This document shows, in pieces, positions 6,973-13,615 of a stretch of DNA of 14,140 nt; positions within the stretch are counted from its first letter, which is position 1, and each line of letters opens with the position of its first letter. This DNA is from an uncultured Lachnospira sp. (lineage in GTDB: Bacteria > Bacillota > Clostridia > Lachnospirales > Lachnospiraceae): the NCBI GenBank assembly GCA_934343805.1, contig CAKRIN010000037.1, positions 1 through 14,140 on the forward strand, read 5' to 3'. A program made the translations under genes and the position numbers. Under the pieces are notes generated by a model that had not been told where the DNA came from, did no database searches, and was given only the letters and a program-made list of their open reading frames with translations.

Positions 6973-8718
6973 ATGAGAGAATTAATGCTGGGCAATAAGG
7001 CAGTTGCAAGAGGAATGTATGAAGCAGGCTGTAAGGTAATATCAAGTTATCCGGGAACACCAAGTACAGAGATAACAGAAGAAGCAGCCAAATATGATGA
7101 GATATACTGCGAGTGGGCGCCTAATGAAAAGGTTGCATTAGAGGCAGCACACGGAGCAACACTTGGCGGAGTAAGAGCAGCATGTGCAATGAAGCATGTT
7201 GGTTTAAATGTGGCAGCAGACCCGTTATTTACAATATCATATCAGGGACTTAACGCAGGACTTGTAATCTGCGTGGCAGATGATCCGGGAATGCACTCAT
7301 CACAGAATGAACAGGATTCAAGACACTATGCATTTGCGGCCAAAGTACCTATGCTTGAGCCTGCAGATTCAGAAGAATCAAGACTTTTTGTTAAGGAAGC
7401 ATATGAGATATCAGAGAAATACAATACACCAGTATTTATCAAAATGTGTACAAGAGTTGCGCATTCACAGAGTGTTGTATGTCCTGAGGAAAGAGTAGAG
7501 CCTGCACAGGTTCCTTATGTAAAAGACCCAACTAAGGTCATGATGACTAAGAATTCAAGAGATGCACATGTAAGAGTTGAGCAGAGAACTCTTGACCTTA
7601 TACAGTATGCAGAGACAAGTGGAATTAACAGAGTTGAAGAGTGTGCAGAGGGAAGCCTTGTCAATGGAAAGAAGATAGGTGTAATCACATCTTCAACATC
7701 ATACCAGTATACTAAAGAAGTATTTGGAGATAAGGTAAGCGTACTTAAGCTTGGTATGGTATATCCACTTCCAGAGAAGCTTATCAAGGATTTCGCAGAG
7801 GGCAAGGACGAAATCTATGTAATAGAGGAGCTTGATCCAATTATTGAGAACCACTGCAAGCAGTTAGGAATACAGGTTCATGGTAAGGATACATTTCCAA
7901 TATGCGGAGAATTTTCACAGAATCTTATTAAGAAATGTATGGGAATGGAAGAACCTGAATACACAACAATAGATGCACAGATTCCGGGCAGACCACCAGT
8001 TATGTGTGCCGGCTGTCCACACAGAGGAATATTCTACATTCTTCACAAGAAGAAGATTATGGTATACGGAGATATCGGATGTTATACATTGGGCGCAGTT
8101 GCACCACTTAATGCAATGGATCTTAATGTCTGCATGGGTGCGTCATGCTCAGGACTTCACGGCTTTAACAAGGCTATGGGAGATGCAGGTGAGAGTAACA
8201 GCGTAGGTGTTATCGGAGATTCAACATTTATGCATTCAGGAATGACTGGAATTACAGACATATCTTACAATATGAGTAATTCAACAGTAATCATTCTTGA
8301 TAACTCAATCACAGGTATGACAGGACATCAGCAGAATCCTACAACAGGTAAGAACTTAAGAGGCGAGCCTGCAGGTAAGGTTGACCTTGAAGCATTATGC
8401 AGGGCTTTAGGTTTTAACAGAGTAAGAGTTGTTGACCCATACGACCTCGCCGCTGTTGAGACAGCAGTAACAGAGGAGCTTGCAGCTAAAGAACCGTCTA
8501 TAATCATAAGCAGAAGACCATGTGTAATGATTAAGGGAACTGTCCATAAGCCTGCAATAGCAATTAATCAGGACAAATGTAAAGGCTGTAAGGCATGTAT
8601 GCAGATTGGCTGTCCTGCTATATCATTCAAGGATAAGAAAGCACATATTGACCCAACATTATGTATCGGATGTGAAGTGTGCAAGCAGATGTGCAGATTC
8701 GATGCAATAGGAATGTAA
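6973..8718 (+). CDS. iorA: Indolepyruvate:ferredoxin oxidoreductase, alpha subunit
   Basis: This is the catalytic subunit of an enzyme that interconverts aryl-pyruvates (from Trp, Phe, Tyr) and aryl-acetyl-CoA plus CO2 with ferredoxin and thiamine diphosphate. The chosen ATG at 6973 gives 581 residues. GGAG lies 6 nt before it and the resulting N-terminus MRELMLGNKAVARG matches the family, while an ATG at 6961 lacks a ribosome site. Other marks are SSYPGTPSTEI near the N-terminus, CAGCPHRG and GDIGCYTLG before the diphosphate-binding segment GDSTFMHSG...DNSITGMTGHQQ, and a C-terminal ferredoxin-like tail with two cysteine sets: C536, C539, C542, C547 and C564, C567, C570, C574. The last set lacks the usual proline after its final Cys (CRFDAI). 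It is encoded with iorB as the alpha/beta pair. Confidence 0.94.
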   Translation: MRELMLGNKAVARGMYEAGCKVISSYPGTPSTEITEEAAKYDEIYCEWAPNEKVALEAAHGATLGGVRAACAMKHVGLNVAADPLFTISYQGLNAGLVICVADDPGMHSSQNEQDSRHYAFAAKVPMLEPADSEESRLFVKEAYEISEKYNTPVFIKMCTRVAHSQSVVCPEERVEPAQVPYVKDPTKVMMTKNSRDAHVRVEQRTLDLIQYAETSGINRVEECAEGSLVNGKKIGVITSSTSYQYTKEVFGDKVSVLKLGMVYPLPEKLIKDFAEGKDEIYVIEELDPIIENHCKQLGIQVHGKDTFPICGEFSQNLIKKCMGMEEPEYTTIDAQIPGRPPVMCAGCPHRGIFYILHKKKIMVYGDIGCYTLGAVAPLNAMDLNVCMGASCSGLHGFNKAMGDAGESNSVGVIGDSTFMHSGMTGITDISYNMSNSTVIILDNSITGMTGHQQNPTTGKNLRGEPAGKVDLEALCRALGFNRVRVVDPYDLAAVETAVTEELAAKEPSIIISRRPCVMIKGTVHKPAIAINQDKCKGCKACMQIGCPAISFKDKKAHIDPTLCIGCEVCKQMCRFDAIGM

Positions 8719-8749
8719 GTATAGACAGGTAACTGAAGGGAGATTCAAT

Positions 8750-9322
8750 ATGACAAAGAATATTATGATAGTTGGTGTTGGCGGACAGGGAACACTTCTT
8801 GCCAGCAAGATGTTAGGATATGTATTATTAAAGCAGGGATATGATGTTAAGGTTTCAGAGGTACACGGAATGAGCCAGAGAGGCGGTTCAGTTGTAACTT
8901 ATGTAAGATACGGAGAGAAGGTATATTCACCGGTAATCGATAAAGGTGAGGCTGATGTTATCATCTCATTTGAGCAGTTAGAGGCTGCAAGATGGGTTGA
9001 ATTCTTAAAGAAGGACGGAGTCATCATCACCAATACACAGAAGATGGAGCCAATGCCTGTAATTACAGGGGCAGCAGAGTATCCGGAAGGACTTATTGAG
9101 AAGCTTACAGCAGCAGGCGCCAAGGTGGATGCGAAGGATTTCCTTGCACTCGCTGAGGAGGCAGGCTCTTCAAAGGCTGTTAATATAGCACTTATGGGAA
9201 GATTTTCAACATACTTCCCTGACATAACAGACGAACAGTGGCAGGATGCTATAGAGAAAAATGTTCCTGCTAAATTCCTCGAGCTTAATAGGAAGGCATT
9301 TGAACTGGGAAGAAATGCTTAA
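8750..9322 (+). CDS. iorB: Indolepyruvate:ferredoxin oxidoreductase, beta subunit
   Basis: This 190-residue partner of IorA belongs to the gamma domain family of the pyruvate:ferredoxin oxidoreductase group. The start of the protein shows the conserved loop VGVGGQGTLLASKMLG, then VSEVHGMSQRGGSVVTYVRYG, both diagnostic for this subunit. The length is normal for IorB. GAAGGGAG lies 7 nt before ATG. It starts 31 nt after iorA, and the two products form the active complex. No terminator is visible after the stop codon, and the next gene (a LytTR regulator) starts 24 nt downstream, so readthrough into the agr regulatory genes is likely. Confidence 0.93.
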   Translation: MTKNIMIVGVGGQGTLLASKMLGYVLLKQGYDVKVSEVHGMSQRGGSVVTYVRYGEKVYSPVIDKGEADVIISFEQLEAARWVEFLKKDGVIITNTQKMEPMPVITGAAEYPEGLIEKLTAAGAKVDAKDFLALAEEAGSSKAVNIALMGRFSTYFPDITDEQWQDAIEKNVPAKFLELNRKAFELGRNA

Positions 9323-9346
9323 GTAATACACACAGGGGGAGAGCAT

Positions 9347-10033
9347 TTGACGAGATTTACTATATGTGATGATGAGCCGGAGCATGGCGAATTAATAAGT
9401 AAATATATAAAGACTGAATATGCAAATCATGTGCCAGAGACTGATATGGCGGAAGTTGTGGTATATCAGTCTCCTGAGAAAATGCTTGATGAAGCAGTAG
9501 AAGATACAGATATATTTATACTTGATATTGAGTGTGGGAATGTAAGTGGATTAGATATTGCAAAGGAGATACGCAGATTAAGGAAAAATGCAGGAATAGT
9601 ATTCTGTACATCACATAGCAATTATGTGTATCAGGTATTCGGTCTTACTCCTATTGATTTTATAAGAAAGAATAATATTGAAAAAGATATTGAACAGACA
9701 ATGTATAATATCATGGATTTTCTCAGAGAAAAAAAGAAAATACTTGTAATAGAGAAAGACGATATAATAAGACTTTCAGATATTGTGTCTGTGAATGTAA
9801 TAAAACATGACCTTATATTTAAAAGTGAGAATGGTGAGAGAAAAATAAGAGCGAACCTAAGCACTTATGAAGAGCAGCTAAAGCAGTTCGGTTTCATTAA
9901 GATATCACAGGGCGAGATGGTTAATAAGGATTATATAAAGGAAAGAAAAAGAGATAACCTTATTATGAAGGATGGCACAATCTATCACATAAGCAGGAGC
10001 AGAGTCGATGAGATAAGGAGAATGTTTATATGA
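9347..10033 (+). CDS. agrA: AgrA-like LytTR response regulator
   Basis: This 228-residue cytoplasmic regulator has a receiver domain (about 1-125) and a LytTR DNA-binding domain (about 130-228). Receiver residues are the acidic pair D8-D9, the phospho-acceptor D60 in IFILDIE, T88 in the FCTS switch segment, and K108 in DFIRK. The LytTR part ends in the typical FIKISQGEMVNKDYI stretch. Translation starts at TTG, with the strong AGGGGGAG (9334-9342) upstream. It overlaps the kinase gene by 4 nt (ATGA at 10030-10033), so the two are translationally coupled. It follows iorB by 24 nt with no visible terminator or convincing promoter of its own. By family precedent it activates transcription from direct repeats, and a candidate pair lies upstream of agrB. 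The name AgrA is by context and family. Confidence 0.9.
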   Translation: MTRFTICDDEPEHGELISKYIKTEYANHVPETDMAEVVVYQSPEKMLDEAVEDTDIFILDIECGNVSGLDIAKEIRRLRKNAGIVFCTSHSNYVYQVFGLTPIDFIRKNNIEKDIEQTMYNIMDFLREKKKILVIEKDDIIRLSDIVSVNVIKHDLIFKSENGERKIRANLSTYEEQLKQFGFIKISQGEMVNKDYIKERKRDNLIMKDGTIYHISRSRVDEIRRMFI

Positions 10034-11334
10034 TGGATATAATATTTGAAAATGCTATAAATCTTTTTCAGAGTGTGGTTGTGACAGTATTTCTTATGGC
10101 TGGTCTTGGGTGTAAGGATAAGTATAATAAGAAATGCACAGGCATAATCGGAATAGTGATTACATTCATATATCTTACAGTATCTAACCATATCGTGTTT
10201 TTTGAAAGTGCGGGAATATACATATATATGGTGTATTCTCTGATATTCAGCTTTCTTGTATTAGGTGGCAATGTTATTGAGAAGATATTCTATAATGTTA
10301 TGATGATATGCTGTCTTGCTGGAAGTTCGTTGCTAGGTGGCGGATTAATATCACTGGTTATAAAAAAAGATTATCTTAATGTGGTAGGATATGGAACAGG
10401 TTCAAGATATGTAAGTGTTATACTTATACAGATATTACTTATGCTGTTTCTGGGATTCATTATAAAATTAAAGGCGCTTTTAAAAGAAAAAGATAATAAA
10501 TATATGTTTATAATGTCAATGATACCGGCAATATCAGTCATAGTATGCTGTTTTATGATATATCGTTCAGATAATAGTTATGAAATGAATGTAATATATA
10601 CATTTATAGCCATGGCGGGCATTATAATAATTAATGTTATAAGTATATTCCTTCTTATTATGGAACAGAAGTTATATGAACAGAAAATACGGCAGCAGAT
10701 TATGCTTAGTGCGTATCAGCAGAAGGAAAAGGATATAGAATCAATACTTGATATGCAGAAGCAGAACAGTAAGCAGAGACATGATATTAAGAATGTCTTA
10801 ATACTTATCAGAGAGCTTATCAATGATGGACAGTATGCCAAAGCAACAGAAATGCTTGATAAATACAGTACAGGACAGAAGAATGTTAATCTTACAGAGA
10901 TTATAAGTAATAATATTGTACTTAATTATCTGTTAAACAGAAAGATTAATCAGTGTCATGATTCTGGAATTGACATGGGGTGTTATGTGCTGGGGGATAT
11001 TACGGGTATTGATGATATGGACCTATATATACTTCTTGAGAATCTGTGCGATAATGCTATTGAGGCGGCAGCACAGAGCAATAATCCTACAATAAAGCTG
11101 CAGATATCAGAAGATAATGGGAATCTGTGTATATATATAGGCAATACAACATCAGGCAATGTATTAAAGAACAATCCAGACATGAATACAACCAAGAAAG
11201 ATAAGAGTATGCATGGATTTGGAATTATGAATATCAGGGATATTATTGATAAATATAATGGAACTATCAACTATGAACAGCATGGAGATAATTATCTCAT
11301 GTGCAGATGCAGATTAAAAAAGATTTGTCAATAG
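10030..11334 (+). CDS. agrC: AgrC-like GHKL sensor histidine kinase
   Basis: This 434-residue membrane kinase starts at 10030, overlapping the regulator gene; AAGGAG (10015-10020) lies 9 nt upstream. About the first 215 residues are very hydrophobic, with roughly six transmembrane helices (starting near 10, 37, 63, 85, 125, 158 and 187, not all certain). They form the expected sensor for a secreted cyclic peptide. A coiled-coil linker follows, then the phospho-acceptor H251 in QRHDIKN, the N-box ENLCDNAIEAA, and the nucleotide-binding G-box HGFGIMNI near the end. This is the HPK10/GHKL layout of peptide-pheromone receptors. The agrB-agrD pair downstream makes AgrC the natural name. No terminator is visible after its stop; a new promoter precedes agrB. 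Confidence 0.92.
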   Translation: MMDIIFENAINLFQSVVVTVFLMAGLGCKDKYNKKCTGIIGIVITFIYLTVSNHIVFFESAGIYIYMVYSLIFSFLVLGGNVIEKIFYNVMMICCLAGSSLLGGGLISLVIKKDYLNVVGYGTGSRYVSVILIQILLMLFLGFIIKLKALLKEKDNKYMFIMSMIPAISVIVCCFMIYRSDNSYEMNVIYTFIAMAGIIIINVISIFLLIMEQKLYEQKIRQQIMLSAYQQKEKDIESILDMQKQNSKQRHDIKNVLILIRELINDGQYAKATEMLDKYSTGQKNVNLTEIISNNIVLNYLLNRKINQCHDSGIDMGCYVLGDITGIDDMDLYILLENLCDNAIEAAAQSNNPTIKLQISEDNGNLCIYIGNTTSGNVLKNNPDMNTTKKDKSMHGFGIMNIRDIIDKYNGTINYEQHGDNYLMCRCRLKKICQ

Positions 11335-11350
11335 TTTTTTGGAAAATAAA

Positions 11351-11387
11351 AATGTGCAGAATGTGCCATATATTACCGAATATGCCA
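11351..11387 (+). promoter_or_regulatory. Direct repeats upstream of agrB, candidate AgrA-type binding site
   Basis: AATGTGCCA (11360-11368) and AATATGCCA (11379-11387) match at 8 of 9 bases with a 10-nt spacer (period 19). A further half-like copy, AATGTGCAG, lies directly upstream (11351-11359). The downstream repeat ends 5 nt before the -35 position of the agrB promoter, where LytTR regulators typically bind. The bases do not match the classical staphylococcal LytTR consensus, so the assignment is by position and repetition. Confidence 0.5.
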
Positions 11388-11392
11388 AACTA

Positions 11393-11421
11393 CTTTTTTC
11401 AAAAATTAAATCAGCTATAAT
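11393..11421 (+). promoter_or_regulatory. Probable agrBD promoter with poor -35
   Basis: A perfect TATAAT lies at 11416-11421. The -35 position at 17-bp spacing is CTTTTT, a weak match, and there is no TG extension. Such a promoter would need an activator, in line with the direct repeats just upstream. Start of transcription would be near 11428, with GAAAGGA (11436-11442) before agrB. Confidence 0.6.
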
Positions 11422-11451
11422 CAATGTATAAAAATGAAAGGAATTATGTAA

Positions 11452-12075
11452 ATGATTCATTCAGTTGCATTGGCTATAGCTGATTTTTTTATTTCTAAAG
11501 ATGTGATTACAGAAGAAGAAAAAGAAGTGTGTGCATATGGTATGGAATTAATAATATCAGGAATTATAAGTGTAGCACTAGTACTTATTATAGGATTGAT
11601 AACAGGAAATATATGGTATGCCGTTGTATACAACATAATGATGGTTGTCATCAGATTGTATACGGGCGGATATCATGCAGATACACATGTGGGGTGTAAT
11701 GTATGTTATTGCATGGCTTTTATTATATCAATGGTTTTGCTAAAGGCGCAGACATACATAAAAAGTGATGTGGCAATATGGCTTGTTGCATTAGCTGGCT
11801 ATCTGATAATTGTACTTAATGCACCGCTGGAACATCATAATAAGAAGCTTACTATGAAACAAAAGCGTGAGTATATGATTATAAGTTCCATGTTAGGAAT
11901 AGCGTCATTGTTAATATCATTTGGATTAAATATTATGGGCGTAGTGATAAGAGATGGTAGGTACCATATCCTATGCAGTATAAGCTCATATATTAATATA
12001 ATGCTCCTGATAATAGGACTGCTCCTGTTATTAGGAATGAGAAAGGAGGGAAGGTTTCATGAAAAAGATACTTAA
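11452..12075 (+). CDS. agrB: AgrB-like membrane endopeptidase (accessory gene regulator B)
   Basis: This 207-residue integral membrane cysteine protease cuts the AgrD precursor at its C-terminal side and closes the ring. Conserved features are R68 and the motif TGGYH, with catalytic H75 and C82, the same 7-residue spacing as H77 and C84 of staphylococcal AgrB. Four to six hydrophobic helices span the rest (about 32-52, 54-66, 85-96, 107-120, 140-155, 175-195). GAAAGGA lies 9 nt before ATG. The gene end overlaps agrD by 17 nt, and the agrD ribosome site lies inside agrB, so the two are coupled. The protease processes a precursor that here lacks cysteine; the active-site residues themselves are unchanged. 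Confidence 0.93.
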   Translation: MIHSVALAIADFFISKDVITEEEKEVCAYGMELIISGIISVALVLIIGLITGNIWYAVVYNIMMVVIRLYTGGYHADTHVGCNVCYCMAFIISMVLLKAQTYIKSDVAIWLVALAGYLIIVLNAPLEHHNKKLTMKQKREYMIISSMLGIASLLISFGLNIMGVVIRDGRYHILCSISSYINIMLLIIGLLLLLGMRKEGRFHEKDT

Positions 12076-12190
12076 GGGAATGGCAGAGGCAGCTAAGAAA
12101 ACAGCTAAGGCTTCTGTTAATTCAGCTTCATTCTTTGCTGCGTATCAGCCTAAAGAGCCTGATGTGTTAAAGAAAAAGGAAACAAAGTAG
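12059..12190 (+). CDS. agrD: AgrD-like autoinducer precursor, cysteine-free (predicted serine lactone)
   Basis: This 43-residue pheromone precursor overlaps the agrB end. AAAGGAGG (12042-12049) sits 9 nt before ATG. The N-terminal part (1-20) is a Lys/Ala-rich amphipathic helix, as in AgrD leaders. It is followed by NSASFFAA (21-28) and the conserved tail YQPKEPDVL (29-37), then a charged end. The tail aligns with clostridial precursors such as the one in Clostridium perfringens, where cleavage falls just before HQPEEP. By that alignment the ring is Ser24-Phe-Phe-Ala-Ala28, five residues like the classic ring, with the ester made by the Ser hydroxyl instead of a Cys thiol. No Cys codon occurs anywhere in the gene. 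The mature peptide probably carries a short tail from among Asn21-Ala23. Existence of the gene is well supported by position, ribosome site and leader; the ring chemistry is inference. Confidence 0.87.
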   Translation: MKKILKGMAEAAKKTAKASVNSASFFAAYQPKEPDVLKKKETK

Positions 12191-12235
12191 TTGTGCATAA
12201 CAGAGGCACAGAGTAACTGAAGTCATTGATATTAG

Positions 12236-12526
12236 ATGTATCAATATGTTAAGATTAATGGAGGATATATATATTTATATGGTCAAACAGCAAGACAATT
12301 AAAGAAAGCACATGCAGGCTCAGTACCAAAAGATACAGATACTGAATCTTCATTAACAATGCTGACAACGACATATGATGATGGAAGTGAGGATGTGAGT
12401 AGAGATGGTCCATCAATTGGTGAGACTGAAATAGAACATGATTGGGAGTATGCTGATGGTTATTCAAGTATCCATAGGCTGATAAGAAATGGGCTTGAGT
12501 ATGAAAGAGGTTCATTGAGCTATTAG
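12236..12526 (+). CDS. Small acidic hypothetical protein (96 aa)
   Basis: This is an open frame of 96 residues that I do not recognise. It is acidic in its centre (DDGSEDVSRD, TEIEHDWEYADGY) and has a Tyr-rich N-terminus, without a signal peptide or membrane helix. The only in-frame ATG near the 5' end is at 12236, directly after an in-frame TAG, and it lacks a good ribosome site. A strong GGAGGA at 12260-12265 lies inside the frame but no standard in-frame start codon follows it. Codon use agrees with its neighbours, but it may be a non-translated remnant or a fragment of a once longer gene. It lies between agrD and the lipoprotein gene. Confidence 0.4.
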   Translation: MYQYVKINGGYIYLYGQTARQLKKAHAGSVPKDTDTESSLTMLTTTYDDGSEDVSRDGPSIGETEIEHDWEYADGYSSIHRLIRNGLEYERGSLSY

Positions 12527-12532
12527 AAGTGA

Positions 12533-12561
12533 TTAGGCGGGCATAATGTTGATAATATAAT
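12533..12561 (+). promoter_or_regulatory. Possible promoter upstream of the lipoprotein gene
   Basis: A perfect TATAAT lies at 12556-12561, and TTAGGC (12533-12538) sits at the -35 position with 17-bp spacing. The -10 lies in the middle of an inverted repeat. Start of transcription would be near 12568, leaving about 28 nt to the preferred ATG at 12596. Confidence 0.4.
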
Positions 12562-12574
12562 TAATGTTATGCCC
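12539..12574. promoter_or_regulatory. Inverted repeat around the -10 region, candidate operator
   Basis: GGGCATAA (12539-12546) is the exact reverse complement of TTATGCCC (12567-12574). Several further inner pairs form if G-T pairs are allowed. The dyad centre (about 12556) lies at the start of the TATAAT box, so a dimeric repressor bound here would block the promoter. No T-run follows, so it is not a terminator. An RNA hairpin role remains possible. Confidence 0.5.
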
Positions 12575-12595
12575 AAACCTGAGAAAGGGGTATCT

Positions 12596-13576
12596 ATGAG
12601 GAGGGTATTATTAACAACAGTATTATTGGGAGTTATGTTTACAGTGAGTGCATGTTCAGGAAACAAAGATGTTGTATCAGATGAAAGTTCTGAATTGCTT
12701 GCGAAACCAGAGGTTACACAGGCAGCAACCAAAGAAGGCGAAAGTTTTAATGATAATTCAGAAACAGATGAGATGGGGAAATATGAGAAAATCCAGTATG
12801 GAATATATGAATTATATTTTCCAATAATAAAAGAAAGTGACAAAATACGAGGCGTGGAGTATCTGTATGATGCGTATTATGCGGAAAATGTAAATGTATA
12901 TAAATCTATAAATCGTCCAGAAGGAACTTCTTCAGTAGAAGGTAACACGCAATTAAGCTGTTGTGCAGCAGCGCTTCCAGAATTTGCGGTTGATTCGGAA
13001 GAAAAGCAAATTACAAGAGATGAAATGGCTGGATCAAAGAATGAATTGATTAGGACAAGAGTGGCAATGGCATATGAAGAAGTAAATGAAGAAACAAATG
13101 TAAGTTATGAAAGAGATGAAGAACCTGATAGAAATAAAAAAATGAAGCAGGAGTTCAAACATGTAGATGTACAGGCAGTATCATTTGCTTTATATGAGAG
13201 CTTTTATGAAACAATACCTAAGCTTACAGTAAATGTGTACGGAATTAGTTATTCAACATGGAATAAATACATGCCAGAAGACGATGTATATTCTATTAAT
13301 GATACTAAAGCCATGATGACAGCACTGGCTGAAAATAATTATTCGGACTGTGATAAACTCGCCAGCAGGGAAATTGATAAGAGCGGTGTATATTATATGG
13401 ATTACAGTGAGTATAACAAGGATAACAGATATAAACAGTTATTCATAGTGGCAGAATTTGATGAAATGCCGGTTGATTATGCAGTGGCTATCAATGATGA
13501 CATGAATTATAACATAAGTAATCCACAGGATTATGCTAAGTGGAAAGAGAATAATAAGGATAAATTTATAGAATAA
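12596..13576 (+). CDS. Lipoprotein of unknown function
   Basis: The preferred start at 12596 gives 326 residues; GAGAAAGGGG (12581-12590) precedes it, while an in-frame ATG at 12569 would put nine residues ahead of the signal peptide and lies in the inverted repeat. The signal is classic: MRRVLLTTVLLGVMF, then lipobox VSAC with Cys20 as the lipid-modified residue. The mature protein is hydrophilic and acidic, with no domain I recognise, and begins with a flexible Ser/Glu/Asn-rich stretch (about 21-60). Internal Cys pairs near residues 120-130 (SCCAAALPEF) are present. The gene follows agrD-side genes and precedes a membrane protein by 39 nt, probably in the same operon. Its job could be as an envelope partner of that protein; this is speculative. 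Confidence 0.82.
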   Translation: MRRVLLTTVLLGVMFTVSACSGNKDVVSDESSELLAKPEVTQAATKEGESFNDNSETDEMGKYEKIQYGIYELYFPIIKESDKIRGVEYLYDAYYAENVNVYKSINRPEGTSSVEGNTQLSCCAAALPEFAVDSEEKQITRDEMAGSKNELIRTRVAMAYEEVNEETNVSYERDEEPDRNKKMKQEFKHVDVQAVSFALYESFYETIPKLTVNVYGISYSTWNKYMPEDDVYSINDTKAMMTALAENNYSDCDKLASREIDKSGVYYMDYSEYNKDNRYKQLFIVAEFDEMPVDYAVAINDDMNYNISNPQDYAKWKENNKDKFIE

Positions 13577-13615
13577 AAGTAGAGAAGGGGATTGAGAGAA
13601 GGGGTGATACTATAG

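Noticed and set aside
9300..9346. A separate promoter for agrA (TTGAAC at 9300-9305, TAATAC at 9324-9329)
   Set aside because: The -10 match is only three of six and the start of transcription would fall on the ribosome site.
11352..11420. A 22-residue frame starting MCRMCHILPN, which might seem a second Cys-containing peptide pheromone
   Set aside because: It overlaps the promoter and direct repeats of agrB, has no ribosome site and lacks AgrD leader and tail motifs. The Cys residues come from the repeat AATGTGC.
12539..12574. The inverted repeat as a terminator for agrBD
   Set aside because: No T-run follows and the stem beyond 8 bp needs several G-T pairs; it overlaps a -10 box instead.
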